Positions 1-8,716 of a stretch of 36,273 bases of DNA are shown here, one piece after another. The stretch is from an uncultured Ignatzschineria sp. (GTDB taxonomy: Bacteria > Pseudomonadota > Gammaproteobacteria > Cardiobacteriales > Wohlfahrtiimonadaceae): assembly GCA_945639195.1 (NCBI GenBank), contig CALZEE010000015.1, positions 1 through 36,273 of the forward strand. The letters run 5' to 3'. The notes beneath the pieces are model-generated. The model did no database searches and was not told where the DNA came from. It saw only the letters and a program-made list of their open reading frames with translations. Position 1 is the first letter of the stretch. The number at the start of each line of letters is the position of its first letter. Made by a program: the position numbers and the translations under genes.

Positions 1-102
1 CGCTGCTACCGCTGGTGCTGCTTCTGCTTTTGGTGCATCTGCTGCTGGCGCTGCTACCGCTGGTGCTGCTTCTGCTTTTGGTGCATCTGCTGCTGGCGCT
101 GC
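1..102 (-). repeat. 48-bp tandem repeat encoding the sucB Ala/Pro linker
   Basis: Bases 1-48 and 49-96 are identical, and 97-102 begin a partial third copy before the sequence diverges. Each unit encodes 16 residues of an Ala/Pro linker (pattern AAPAVAAPAADAPKAE, depending on phase). The array may continue past the left edge. It lies in frame in the flexible linker after the lipoyl domain, so gain or loss of units changes only linker length. Confidence 0.9.
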
Positions 103-342
103 TTCACCTGCTTCGATAATCGCAAGAACAGTCCCTTCAGTAACGTCAGTACCTTCTTCTACTTTAATCTCTTTAAGAACACCACTGACTGTTGCCGGAA
201 CTTCAAGCATCACTTTATCAGTTTCGAGGTCAACAAGGTTTTCACCCTCTTCGATGAACTCACCTACTTGTTTATGCCACGCTGAAAGAAGCGCATCTGC
301 AACTGACTCAGGTAATACCGGAACTTTAATTTCAATACTCAT
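1..342 (-). CDS. sucB: 2-oxoglutarate dehydrogenase E2 (dihydrolipoyl succinyltransferase), N-terminal part
   Basis: Partial gene running off the left edge; 114 codons are visible. The start ATG (complement of 340-342) follows an AGGAG-type ribosome binding site. The protein begins with MSIEIKVPVLPES and has the lipoyl-domain motif ETDKV, with Lys43 as the expected lipoylation site. An Ala/Pro-rich linker follows (from about residue 80). In this family E2 carries succinyl groups from the E1 active site to CoA in the cytoplasmic 2-oxoglutarate dehydrogenase complex of the TCA cycle. It lies directly downstream of sucA on the same strand, with a 184-bp gap, as in the usual sucAB operon. The linker carries a perfect 48-bp duplication. 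The E3-binding and catalytic domains are outside the window. Confidence 0.95.
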   Translation of the reverse strand, partial: MSIEIKVPVLPESVADALLSAWHKQVGEFIEEGENLVDLETDKVMLEVPATVSGVLKEIKVEEGTDVTEGTVLAIIEAGEAAPAADAPKAEAAPAVAAPAADAPKAEAAPAVAA

Positions 343-473
343 GGAGTTTCTCCTATGTAAAAATACTTCTAATGTATGTAACTTAAATAACGTAAATTAA
401 TTTAATCTTTGAAAATTTTAAGCCCTGTTAACGACTTCTAAAACCGCTAACAGGCTTGATAATTTTGGAGCCT

Positions 474-498
474 CTTATCCTTCAAAAAGAAGGATAAG
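474..498 (-). other. Perfect hairpin between sucA and sucB
   Basis: A 10-bp perfect stem (CTTATCCTTC at 474-483 and GAAGGATAAG at 489-498) with a 5-nt loop lies 28 bp after the sucA stop. No T-tract follows on the minus strand, so it looks more like an mRNA-stabilising or processing structure, or a weak attenuator, than a complete terminator. A second, imperfect inverted repeat (AGCCCTGTTA with TAACAGGCT) lies at about 421-456. Confidence 0.5.
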
Positions 499-526
499 CG
501 CTCAGATTTATGACTCGATTGTGGCA

Positions 527-3376
527 TTACTCAACGATTGGGAAAATCGCATCTAATAATGCTTTCTCTTGCTCCGCGTGAACATGGCTGTAACCGACTG
601 CTGGCGCTGCCGCTGCGGGTCTTGTTACAAACTCCAATACATGCTTACCAAGTACGATCTCTTCAAGATATGGGCGCACGAATGTCGCATAGCCTTGGTT
701 CAATGGCTCATCTTGAATGAAGATCACTTCTTTCGTATTAGGGTATTTCTCAAGTTCAGCTTCAATCGCTTTCGTTGGGAATGGATAGATCTCTTCAAGA
801 CGAATAATCGCAGTTTTCTCATCTTTCACAGCTTCACGGCGATCTCTTACATCGTAGTAGATCTTACCGACAGAAATCACGACACGATCGACTTTCGCAG
901 CATCAATTGCATCAATTTCTGGTAATACTGATTGGAAGGTTGAGTTTGCAAGATCATCCAATGTGTTCACCGCTTGGCGATGGCGAAGAAGGCTCTTCGG
1001 TGTCATCACAACAAGTGGTTTACGGTAATCTTGAAGCATCTGACGACGGAACATATGGAATGCTTGTGCCGGCGTTGTAGGTACTACAAAGCTCATGTTG
1101 TTCTCTGCACAAAGGCCTAAGAAACGCTCAGGACGCGCAGATGAATGCTCCGGCCCTTGCCCTTCATAACCATGTGGAAGAAGCATTACAAGCCCGTTGT
1201 AACGACGCCATTTTGTTTCACCCGCAGCGATAAACTGGTCAATCACCGCTTGCGCACCATTCACGAAGTCTCCGAACTGCGCTTCCCAAATTACAAGGGC
1301 ATTTGGCTCAGTTGAGGCATAACCATATTCGTACCCAAGAACCCCCGCTTCAGAGAGGATTGAGTCAATCACAGTGAAGTTCGCTTGATCTTTCGTTAAG
1401 TGCTCAAGGGGAATATAGCTACTGCCATCTTCTTGGTTATGATAAACCGCATGACGATGGAAGAATGTTCCACGACCTGAGTCTTGACCTGTAATACGGA
1501 TTGGATACCCTTCTTCAAGAAGCGTTGCATATGCCATAATTTCAGCAAAGCCCCAATCCATTTCGATCTCGCCTTCACCCATCTTCAAGCGAAGATCATG
1601 AATACGTTGAACACGGTTATGGAGTTTAAGTCCCTCAGGGAGCTCATTCATAATTCTTGTGAGCTCTGTGATGCGTGAAGCAATCACGCCTGTTTCTGGA
1701 AGAATTGGTCCTTCATCATCAAACTTGTCATGCGCTTTTGAGATTTTTTCCCATTTTTGCATGTATGAACTATTGATTGATTCAGCTGCAGGGAAACCAA
1801 CAGGGTCGCCTACTTCTAATTTATCGCGATACTCTTTCGTGTACGCTTTGAAGTCCTCTTCTGTAATCAAACCTTTTTCGATTAAACGGTCTGCATAGAT
1901 ACGTGCAGGTGTTTTGTGCGCGCGTACTTTTTTATACATCATTGGCTGCGTTGCACTTGGCTCATCGGCTTCGTTATGACCGAGTTTACGGTAACAAACG
2001 AGGTCGATCACCACATCTTTATGGAACTTGTTACGGTAACCTAAAGCAATTTGCATCACATGAATAACCGCTTCCGGATCATCACCATTAACATGTAATA
2101 CAGGCGCCTGAACGATCTTCGCTGCATCTGTACAATATTCAGATGAACGTGCATCAAGTGGGTTAGACGTTGTGAAACCAACACGGTTATTCACCACAAC
2201 ATGGACAGTTCCGCCTGTTGTATAACCACGTACTTGTGACATCTGTAACGTCTCAAGCACAATACCTTGGCCCGCAAATGCCGCATCACCATGGATTAAT
2301 ACTGGTAATACTGTGTTAAACGGTAACTCACCCGTTGGCGTTCCTGCAGGAATACGACGCTCTAAACGTGCACGAACAGATCCTTCAACAATCGGGTTAA
2401 CGATCTCTAAGTGAGAAGGGTTAAACGCAAGTGCTAAATGGATAGGCTCGCCCTCTGGCGTTGCTTGTACTGAAGATGAGAAGCCCATGTGGTACTTCAC
2501 GTCTCCCGAACCTTTTGTAAAGGTTGGAATACCTTCAAACTCTGCAAATAATTGCTCAGGTGCTTTACCAAGAATGTTTACGAGAACGTTTAAACGTCCG
2601 CGGTGCGCCATTCCGATCATGATCTCTTCAGCACCAGTATCTGATGCTAAAATCACCATTTCGTGAAGCATTGGAATCAATGCATCCCCACCTTCTAGCG
2701 AGAAGCGTTTTTGTCCAACATAACGGGTATGAAGGTAACGCTCTAAGCCATCGGCTGAAACGAGTTCTTCGAGGATTTCGATACGATCTTTATCGTTGAA
2801 CGGGTAGTTATCTTGCACTTCTTCGAGGCGATCTCTTAACCAAAGACGCTCTTCATCTGAACGAACATGCTCAAATTCAACCCCAACATGACTGGTATAA
2901 GTACGTTTAAGGACGTCGATAATATCGCGAAGCTTCATGGACTTTTGCCCTGCTAATCCGCCTGTTCTGAACTCTGTTGCCATGTCCATTTCAGTCAAAT
3001 TAAAGTAGCTAGGATCCAGCTCTGGCACCGGCTTTACTTCACGTAAATGAAGAGGGCATAAGTCTGCTACTTGATGCCCCCTGAGTCGGTATTCGCCAAT
3101 GAGATTTAAGACACCCACTTGCTTTTCAAGATGCGCTTCATCGAGTGTTCCCACTTGCGCCTGTTTTGCTTGGTGTCGCATCTGCTCAAACGCACGCTTA
3201 ACAGGACCTTGTGCAACATCTTCACCATTAATCTGTCTGAAATCAGCAAAATAACTTTGCCACTCCGCAGATACTGATTCAGGATCTTGCAAGTATGACT
3301 CAAACAGCTCCTCGACATACGTCTGATTAGCACCGTTTAGTGCCGACGTCTCTCTAAACTTATCTATTAGTTTCAT
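527..3376 (-). CDS. sucA: 2-oxoglutarate dehydrogenase E1 component
   Basis: 949 residues, the usual length of the homodimeric E1. It decarboxylates 2-oxoglutarate with thiamine diphosphate and succinylates the lipoyl arm of E2. Visible family features are the N-terminal E2-binding segment (YVEELFESYLQDPESV), the active-site histidine motif GMAHRGRLNVL, YHMGFSSS, the cofactor region HGDAAFAGQG with VVNNRVGFTTS, and the C-terminal transketolase-like part (ITGQDSGRGTFFHRHAV, WEAQFGDFVNGAQ). The ATG start at 3374-3376 is the only one consistent with the conserved N-terminus. It heads a sucA-sucB operon and is divergent from oxyR across a 240-bp spacer. No sdh genes precede it here. Confidence 0.97.
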   Translation of the reverse strand: MKLIDKFRETSALNGANQTYVEELFESYLQDPESVSAEWQSYFADFRQINGEDVAQGPVKRAFEQMRHQAKQAQVGTLDEAHLEKQVGVLNLIGEYRLRGHQVADLCPLHLREVKPVPELDPSYFNLTEMDMATEFRTGGLAGQKSMKLRDIIDVLKRTYTSHVGVEFEHVRSDEERLWLRDRLEEVQDNYPFNDKDRIEILEELVSADGLERYLHTRYVGQKRFSLEGGDALIPMLHEMVILASDTGAEEIMIGMAHRGRLNVLVNILGKAPEQLFAEFEGIPTFTKGSGDVKYHMGFSSSVQATPEGEPIHLALAFNPSHLEIVNPIVEGSVRARLERRIPAGTPTGELPFNTVLPVLIHGDAAFAGQGIVLETLQMSQVRGYTTGGTVHVVVNNRVGFTTSNPLDARSSEYCTDAAKIVQAPVLHVNGDDPEAVIHVMQIALGYRNKFHKDVVIDLVCYRKLGHNEADEPSATQPMMYKKVRAHKTPARIYADRLIEKGLITEEDFKAYTKEYRDKLEVGDPVGFPAAESINSSYMQKWEKISKAHDKFDDEGPILPETGVIASRITELTRIMNELPEGLKLHNRVQRIHDLRLKMGEGEIEMDWGFAEIMAYATLLEEGYPIRITGQDSGRGTFFHRHAVYHNQEDGSSYIPLEHLTKDQANFTVIDSILSEAGVLGYEYGYASTEPNALVIWEAQFGDFVNGAQAVIDQFIAAGETKWRRYNGLVMLLPHGYEGQGPEHSSARPERFLGLCAENNMSFVVPTTPAQAFHMFRRQMLQDYRKPLVVMTPKSLLRHRQAVNTLDDLANSTFQSVLPEIDAIDAAKVDRVVISVGKIYYDVRDRREAVKDEKTAIIRLEEIYPFPTKAIEAELEKYPNTKEVIFIQDEPLNQGYATFVRPYLEEIVLGKHVLEFVTRPAAAAPAVGYSHVHAEQEKALLDAIFPIVE

Positions 3377-3548
3377 TGTTATCGCTCACAGTTATGTAAT
3401 CTAAAATTGATAGGAAATTAAAAAGAAAGAAATTTGCTCCATTATACCCATTTTTTTTCATTTTGGGGCATTGATGTCTGGTCTCAAGTCAACATGTGCC
3501 CATTTATATCTAGGGGATAACAGCCTTATTGGAATGCTTATTTAAAAT

Positions 3549-3566
3549 CACATTAATGCAAATGTG
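3549..3566. promoter_or_regulatory. Inverted repeat in the sucA/oxyR divergent spacer
   Basis: CACATT-AATGCA-AATGTG forms an 18-bp inverted repeat about 50 bp before the oxyR start, within the 240-bp region that must hold the promoters of both sucA and oxyR. It could be an operator for either gene. I did not find a complete OxyR tetrad (ATAG/CTAT elements at regular spacing) here. Confidence 0.3.
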
Positions 3567-3616
3567 TTAGTATGTAAATCATTCGCTATATTATTGTTTA
3601 CTTATGGGAATACTGC

Positions 3617-4489
3617 ATGAAACTAAATGAACTTCGATACTTTATCGCAGTTGCTGAAGAGAGACATTTTGGGCGCGCTGCGCAGAAATGCTTTATCTCA
3701 CAACCTGCGTTATCCATCGGCATCAAAAACCTTGAAGCATCTATGGATGTATCGCTTTTTGAGCGAACCACAAACGAAGTTCTTCTCACACCGGAAGGGG
3801 AAAAAGCCCTCCCGAAAGCTCGAAGAATTTTTGAGCTAGTAGATGACCTTCTTTCGCTTAGCAAAGAGTCCGACTCGATTGACGGACACTTCAATCTTGG
3901 CGTCATCTTTACGATCGCCCCCTACCTTCTGTCTCGAATGATTCCCTCACTGCGCAAAAATGCGCCTGATATGCAGTTGCATATCTTTGAGAATATGACA
4001 GATAGCCTTCTTCCGATGTTGAAAACAGGGGAGATTGACGCGGCGATTTTAGCCCTTCCTATTTCAGATCCAACATTTGAAGTGATTGAGCTCTATGAAG
4101 AGCCTTTCTTTGTTGTCACGCCTAAAGATCATCCACTAGCCTCTAGAACAGAGATCTCGGCGAATGAAATTCACGAATATGATCCTTTACTCCTCAATAT
4201 TGGTCATTGCTTTAGGGATCAAGTTCTTGATCGCTGCAAAGAGATTAATGCGACCAATTCGCATCACCACTCGCTTGAGACAATTCGTAATATTGTTGCG
4301 GCAGGACATCAAATCTCAGTGCTTCCTAAATACGCCCTGACAGATGACCATCTCGGAGAACTTTTACATTACATTCCGTTCACGGACCCTGTACCAACCC
4401 GTAAAGTTGCATTGATCTATCGCAAAGAGTTTACGCAGATGCGTAAAATCGAAATGATTGCGAAGTGTATTACTGATCTAAACCTCTAA
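3617..4489 (+). CDS. oxyR: OxyR, hydrogen-peroxide-sensing LysR-type regulator
   Basis: 290 residues. The N-terminal winged helix-turn-helix of the LysR family spans about residues 1-60 (LRYFIAVAEERHFGRAA, then SQPALSIGIKNLE). The substrate-binding fold follows. The diagnostic segment GHCFRDQVLDRC holds Cys198 and Cys207, which match the disulfide-forming pair of E. coli OxyR (Cys199/Cys208) in spacing and context, followed by SLETIRNIVAAGHQISVLP. The family activates peroxide-defence genes when this disulfide forms. The start ATG gives the conserved MKLNELRYF N-terminus. It is followed after 24 bp by moaA on the same strand, so the two are probably co-transcribed. Confidence 0.93.
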   Translation: MKLNELRYFIAVAEERHFGRAAQKCFISQPALSIGIKNLEASMDVSLFERTTNEVLLTPEGEKALPKARRIFELVDDLLSLSKESDSIDGHFNLGVIFTIAPYLLSRMIPSLRKNAPDMQLHIFENMTDSLLPMLKTGEIDAAILALPISDPTFEVIELYEEPFFVVTPKDHPLASRTEISANEIHEYDPLLLNIGHCFRDQVLDRCKEINATNSHHHSLETIRNIVAAGHQISVLPKYALTDDHLGELLHYIPFTDPVPTRKVALIYRKEFTQMRKIEMIAKCITDLNL

Positions 4490-4513
4490 ACATTGTTCAA
4501 GAAGGCGGATTAG

Positions 4514-5488
4514 ATGTTAGTTGATCAATTTGGACGTAAAATCGATTATGTTCGCATCTCTGTTACAGATAGGTGTGACCTTCGTTGCACCTACTGTATT
4601 CCTAAAGGCTTCAAAGGCTTTGAAGTCAACAAAAATTGGCTCACGTTTGATGAGATCATCCGCGTTGTAAAATCATTCTCTGCCATGGGTACGGATCACT
4701 ACCGTATTACCGGCGGAGAGCCCCTTCTTCGCAAAAATGTCACAGAGCTCATTACCCGCATCAAAGAGATCCCGACAATCAAAGATCTCTCGATGACCAC
4801 CAATGCAACACAGCTTGAAAAACATGCAAAAGCCCTTAAAGCAGCGGGGCTAGATCGCCTCAATATCAGTCTTGATTCGGTTAATCCTGCCACAGTACAT
4901 CAAATTACGGGCAATGATTGTATCGACAAAGTGAAAGCCGGGATTTTTGCAGCGAAAGATGCAGGCTTTGAAAATATCAAAATTAATATGGTGCCCATGA
5001 TTGGCGTCAACGACCAAGATATTGATGGCATGATTCAATTCTGCATGGATAACGGCTTAATTCTCCGCCTTATTGAAGCAATGCCGATGGGTGAAACAGG
5101 GCAAAATACTGAAGGGGATAACTTAACCGTACTCCTTGAAACGCTACGCCAAAAATATGGTTTAGTCGATTCAACCAAAACCCTCGGCCAAGGTCCTGCC
5201 AGATATTACGAATCCCCTGATGGCAATTTCACCTTTGGACTTATCACACCGATGAGCCAACACTTTTGTGATACCTGCAACCGTGTTAGGTTAGCCGTCG
5301 ATGGCACGCTCTATATGTGCCTTGGGCAAGAAGAGGCATTCCCACTACGCGAAATGCTTCGTGATAACTGTAGCGACGAAGCGCTTACGAGCGCCATTCG
5401 TACAGCAGTGAATCTTAAACCTCAAAAACATGAATTTAGAACAGATGCGACAAAAATTCAGAGAATAATGTCGATGACAGGTGGCTAA
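4514..5488 (+). CDS. moaA: GTP 3',8-cyclase MoaA (molybdenum cofactor biosynthesis)
   Basis: 324 residues, full length. A radical-SAM enzyme that, with MoaC, makes cyclic pyranopterin monophosphate from GTP. The N-terminal [4Fe-4S] ligands are Cys21, Cys25 and Cys28 in CDLRCTYC. The GTP-binding C-terminal cluster ligands are Cys252, Cys255 and Cys269 (FCDTCNRVR...MCLGQ). The protein ends in Gly-Gly, the conserved MoaA C-terminal tail. The ATG follows the site GAAGGCGG. No other moa or moe gene is in the window, so the remaining pathway genes must lie elsewhere. It is 24 bp downstream of oxyR, an arrangement that would tie cofactor synthesis to the oxyR transcript. Confidence 0.95.
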   Translation: MLVDQFGRKIDYVRISVTDRCDLRCTYCIPKGFKGFEVNKNWLTFDEIIRVVKSFSAMGTDHYRITGGEPLLRKNVTELITRIKEIPTIKDLSMTTNATQLEKHAKALKAAGLDRLNISLDSVNPATVHQITGNDCIDKVKAGIFAAKDAGFENIKINMVPMIGVNDQDIDGMIQFCMDNGLILRLIEAMPMGETGQNTEGDNLTVLLETLRQKYGLVDSTKTLGQGPARYYESPDGNFTFGLITPMSQHFCDTCNRVRLAVDGTLYMCLGQEEAFPLREMLRDNCSDEALTSAIRTAVNLKPQKHEFRTDATKIQRIMSMTGG

Positions 5489-5592
5489 ATTGCTACACTA
5501 TGTTCAAATTTAATAAAATAACCAATAATCAATCGTTAACAATGCACCAATCATTCAATCAATAGATCACGCGATACTTTACGGAGATGAAT

Positions 5593-5799
5593 ATGAGCAA
5601 ACAATATGGCGTAAAAATGACCCTTCCAAAACTCTCAACTTTTCGTAGAGAGAATCTTTTAGGCGACGACTTCAGCGCTGAAAGATGGTTTGATAGCGAA
5701 GCGGCTCGTCAAAAATTCTTAGATTCTTATCAAGGTGATTTCCTCTACTATCGCGTTGGCGACCGCCCACGTTATAAGTATGAGCTTGTAGAGAAATAA
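5593..5799 (+). CDS. Small conserved-looking protein of unknown function (68 aa)
   Basis: I do not recognise a named family. I chose the second ATG (5593) because GGAG at 5583-5586 stands 6 nt before it, whereas the first ATG (5587) directly abuts the GGAG. The product is soluble and charged, begins with a KQYGVKMTLPKL segment and is rich in aromatic residues near the C-terminus (FLYYRVGDRPRYKYE). There is no signal peptide or membrane segment. A strong terminator follows 55 bp downstream, and the gap from moaA is about 100 bp, so it could have its own promoter. Confidence 0.7.
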   Translation: MSKQYGVKMTLPKLSTFRRENLLGDDFSAERWFDSEAARQKFLDSYQGDFLYYRVGDRPRYKYELVEK

Positions 5800-5853
5800 A
5801 CACGATAGAATCTCCATAAGCCGCAATGATACAAACTAACTACGCAGCTTATG

Positions 5854-5881
5854 AAAGCCCGCCCTACGCGGGCTTTTTTTA
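5854..5881 (+). terminator. Rho-independent terminator after the 68-aa gene
   Basis: Stem AAAGCCCGC (5854-5862) with GCGGGCTTT (5868-5876), a 5-nt loop, and the T-run running to 5880. It closes the oxyR-moaA-small ORF block. Confidence 0.9.
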
Positions 5882-6007
5882 TGCCTAATTGCCAATAATT
5901 ACCCAACATCATCAAGGGCAGATAGAAACACAGCGTTCCCCATTCATCGCCTTAATACTCGTGATATATCGCGCAATGAATACCATCTACAAAAATTCGA
6001 GACAAAG

Positions 6008-6040
6008 AAAAACCCTTAACAAGCTTCCTTGTTAAGGGTT
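6008..6040 (-). terminator. Terminator of the left tRNA-Arg gene
   Basis: A 13-bp perfect stem (6011-6023 with 6028-6040) and a 4-nt loop (GAAG on the minus strand), followed on the minus strand by a T-run, 8 bp after the tRNA 3' end. Confidence 0.9.
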
Positions 6041-6048
6041 ATCTTATA

Positions 6049-6125
<77 letters not shown>

Positions 6126-6140
6126 TAAACTAAGATGATT

Positions 6141-6168
6141 AGTATACACCAGTTCCGATAAGAGTCAA
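6141..6168 (-). promoter_or_regulatory. Sigma-70 promoter of the left tRNA-Arg gene
   Basis: Minus strand: -35 TTGACT (6163-6168), a 16-nt spacer, and -10 TATACT (6141-6146), about 16 bp before the tRNA 5' end. This is close to consensus. Confidence 0.85.
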
Positions 6169-6242
6169 CAGCTGCCTCTAATATTTTCACAAAATAATGC
6201 ACCAACCATCTTTAAACTTTCGAAAACAGGATCTAACAAACT

Positions 6243-6270
6243 GATTAATAGAGATTAATAGAGATTAATA
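6243..6270. repeat. Short 10-bp tandem repeat between the tRNA units
   Basis: Nearly three copies of GATTAATAGA in the 330-bp spacer between the two tRNA units. I see no gene in this spacer. Confidence 0.7.
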
Positions 6271-6465
6271 GGGATATATGCCGGCATTATTCTTTTCTCA
6301 GCATAAATCATTAAAGGCAACCTTGCACCCAGCACTTCCATCAATCAGGCGTCTTTAAACACAATGTGCCCACTCAGAATCTAACGATTCTCACTATTAA
6401 AGCCCTAAGGTTCACCTACTCAGAAAATGCCAACACGCAAGCCTTTCAAAAAACTCCAGACAAAG

Positions 6466-6498
6466 AAAAACCCTTAACAAGTTTCCTTGTTAAGGGTT
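6466..6498 (-). terminator. Terminator of the right tRNA-Arg gene
   Basis: The same 13-bp stem as the left copy (6469-6481 with 6486-6498). The loop differs by one base. A T-run follows on the minus strand. Confidence 0.9.
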
Positions 6499-6506
6499 AT
6501 CTTATA

Positions 6507-6583
<77 letters not shown>

Positions 6584-6598
6584 TTAACTAAGATGAGT

Positions 6599-6626
6599 AG
6601 TATACCGCAGTTTTCTAAAGGGTCAA
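6599..6626 (-). promoter_or_regulatory. Sigma-70 promoter of the right tRNA-Arg gene
   Basis: Minus strand: -35 TTGACC (6621-6626), a 16-nt spacer, and -10 TATACT (6599-6604). The architecture matches the left copy while the spacer sequence differs. Confidence 0.85.
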
Positions 6627-6698
6627 TAATTTGGTAATTATTTATACATCCTATTTTGCAATGACCTTCATCGCCTTTATCAAGACCCAAATCATTTC

Positions 6699-7079
6699 CT
6701 AATAGATGAATGGTCTCATTAACGCCATATACACAACGCCCATCGCCATACTATTAGAGATTAAGTACGCCAATAAACGAGAAGAGAGTGCATAACGTTG
6801 CTTCATCGCAAAGAAGGCAAAGGCAATGTAAAGTACCATAAAGAGAAGCTTCACAGCTAACCAGCCACCGCCTGCGCTAAAGGGATTAATACTTAACGTA
6901 ACCGCTAATAAAACCCCTGTTAACAGAAGAAAAGTATCTAAGACATGCGGGACAATACGCGCCCACTTAGGTCTTTGGACTAAAAAGTATTTCCAAAAAC
7001 GGAAGTTAAAAAATACGATTGAAAAAACCGCGAGCATGATGTGTGTGTGTTTAATCCCCATATAAGCTTCTGCTAACAT
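6699..7079 (-). CDS. SirB2-family inner-membrane protein
   Basis: 126 residues with about four hydrophobic segments (roughly 12-30, 48-66, 72-92 and 100-120). The N-terminal YMGIKHTHIMLAVFSIVFFNFRF and the KHxH-type start resemble the SirB2 family, small membrane proteins first named in Salmonella invasion-gene regulation and of unknown mechanism. It starts 12 bp after the stop of the upstream dehydrogenase gene, with AGGGAATAG as ribosome binding site, so the two probably form an operon. Assignment rests on overall pattern only. Confidence 0.75.
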   Translation of the reverse strand: MLAEAYMGIKHTHIMLAVFSIVFFNFRFWKYFLVQRPKWARIVPHVLDTFLLLTGVLLAVTLSINPFSAGGGWLAVKLLFMVLYIAFAFFAMKQRYALSSRLLAYLISNSMAMGVVYMALMRPFIY

Positions 7080-7091
7080 CTCTATTCCCTT

Positions 7092-8045
7092 CTAGTTGAC
7101 AACATTGACAGGGGTTCCTGCCACAAATTGATTAATATTATTTTCTAAGATCTTCACTAATTTGGCTAATGCCTCTTCACTTGCGTAAGCAGTATGTGGC
7201 GTGATGATAAAGTTTCCAAGATCATTTGCCAATAATGGATTATCCGGCTTAGGCGGCTCCGTCGTTAATACATCTACCCCCGCGCCGCCAATGGTCTTAT
7301 TACGAAGTGCATTTGCAAGCGCGGCTTCATTAATTAAACCGCCACGGCTTACATTTAATAAGATCACATCTGGCTTCATACGCGCAATTTCCGCATCGCT
7401 GATAAGATCTTTCGTCTCTGGCGTTAAAGGCGCATGCACCGAATAGACATCACTTGTTGTGAGCACTTCTTCAAATGGCGTATATCCCTCACGAATCGTC
7501 GTGGCGCCTTTACGCTCTGAAATCAGGACTTTCATCCCAAAGCTTTCGGCATATTTTGCAAATTGAGACCCAATGCTGCCCTTTCCAAAGATCCCTAAGG
7601 TTTTACCTTTAAGTTCAAAAATAGGGGCATCAAAGATACTAAAGAAGGCCGATTTCTGCCACTCGCCATTACGCATTCTTGTCTCATAAAGGGGTAAACG
7701 ATGCATCAATGAGATCATCATCATGAAGACATGCTCCGCCACTGCTGTTTGGCTATAACCCGCAACATTACATACGACAATGCCAAGTTCTTTTGCCGCC
7801 TCAACATCTACAATATTGTAACCCGTAGCTGCTACTGCAATCAGTTTTAACTGCGGATTCGCTGCCATTGCCGCCCTATCAATCACAACTTTATTCGTAA
7901 TCGCGATCTCATGACCGGCAAGCGCTGCCGCGACCTCATCTTTAGGACAGTTATTAATTTCCGTTAATGTATGAGGGAAGTTAAATTGAAAATTGACACG
8001 ACTTAAAGTGCCTTGATCTAAAAACACCATTTTTTTCTGATCCAT
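7092..8045 (-). CDS. D-2-hydroxyacid dehydrogenase (hydroxypyruvate/glycerate dehydrogenase-like)
   Basis: 317 residues. The NAD(P)-binding Rossmann motif GKGSIGS starts at about residue 155. The catalytic triad of the D-2-hydroxyacid dehydrogenase family is visible: Arg234 in NVSRGGL, Glu263 in DVLTTEPP and His284 in ITPHTAY. The substrate-side segment AVAATGYNIVDVEAAKELGI matches HprA-type enzymes, which reduce hydroxypyruvate or glyoxylate. The exact substrate cannot be read from sequence. The ATG at 8043-8045 is preceded by AAAGGAG at good spacing. It is the first gene of a probable two-gene operon with the SirB2-like gene. Confidence 0.88.
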   Translation of the reverse strand: MDQKKMVFLDQGTLSRVNFQFNFPHTLTEINNCPKDEVAAALAGHEIAITNKVVIDRAAMAANPQLKLIAVAATGYNIVDVEAAKELGIVVCNVAGYSQTAVAEHVFMMMISLMHRLPLYETRMRNGEWQKSAFFSIFDAPIFELKGKTLGIFGKGSIGSQFAKYAESFGMKVLISERKGATTIREGYTPFEEVLTTSDVYSVHAPLTPETKDLISDAEIARMKPDVILLNVSRGGLINEAALANALRNKTIGGAGVDVLTTEPPKPDNPLLANDLGNFIITPHTAYASEEALAKLVKILENNINQFVAGTPVNVVN

Positions 8046-8188
8046 TACGCGCTCCTTTGATTGATCTATCTCTAATATAGAGAGGCGGGCTATTTATTAG
8101 TATACGTTCCCACTATCCTCTCGCTGTATCCTACCGTCGCACATTCGATAAAATGCACTCCTGAAGCATAGCATTACTCAGCCAATAT

Positions 8189-8216
8189 TAAAAAAGCCTT
8201 CATAAAAAGAAGGCTT
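8189..8216 (-). terminator. Terminator of smpB
   Basis: AAGCCTTC (8194-8201) pairs with GAAGGCTT (8209-8216). On the minus strand a T-run follows immediately, 20 bp beyond the smpB stop. Confidence 0.88.
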
Positions 8217-8236
8217 CTATTATCAGTACGCTGTTA

Positions 8237-8716
8237 TTAACGATTATCGTGACGCATTAAACGATGCTTCTCACGATCCCAATCACGCTCTTTAATGACC
8301 GCACGCTTATCGTGATCTTTCTTACCCTTCGCAAGCCCGATCTCCACCTTCACCATTCCTTTTTTCCAATACAGACTCAATGGAACAATGGTGTAACCTT
8401 TCTGGTCGATCGCGCCGACTAAGCGGTCGATCTCACGGCGATGAAGCAGAAGCTTTCGAGTTCTCGTATCATCTGCATAGATATGCGTTGAAGCAGAGAG
8501 AAGCGGCGTAATTCTTGAACCAATCACAAATACCTCGCCATCACGCACATGGACATACGCTTCTGAGAGCTGGCCATGACCTTCGCGCAGGCTCTTAACT
8601 TCCCACCCTTGAAGCTCGATACCGGCTTCCATTTTTTCTTCAATAAAATAATCATGATAGGCACGTTTATTGCCGGCAATTTGTGCGCTACTTGGGGCTT
8701 TTTTCTTCTTAGCCAT
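8237..8716 (-). CDS. smpB: SsrA-binding protein SmpB
   Basis: 159 residues from the ATG at 8714-8716, which follows AAAGG at 8-nt spacing. A start 14 codons further upstream has no such site and would add a non-conserved extension. The sequence has the SmpB signatures [31 protein letters not shown] and [24 protein letters not shown], with a basic tail ending RLMRHDNR. SmpB binds tmRNA and delivers it to stalled ribosomes for trans-translation. No ssrA gene is recognisable in the window. Confidence 0.97.
   Translation of the reverse strand: MAKKKKAPSSAQIAGNKRAYHDYFIEEKMEAGIELQGWEVKSLREGHGQLSEAYVHVRDGEVFVIGSRITPLLSASTHIYADDTRTRKLLLHRREIDRLVGAIDQKGYTIVPLSLYWKKGMVKVEIGLAKGKKDHDKRAVIKERDWDREKHRLMRHDNR

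Noticed and set aside
1..102. Tandem repeat considered as a CRISPR array or phase-variable tract
   Set aside because: The units are contiguous without spacers and lie in frame within a known linker. The 48-bp length does not shift the frame.
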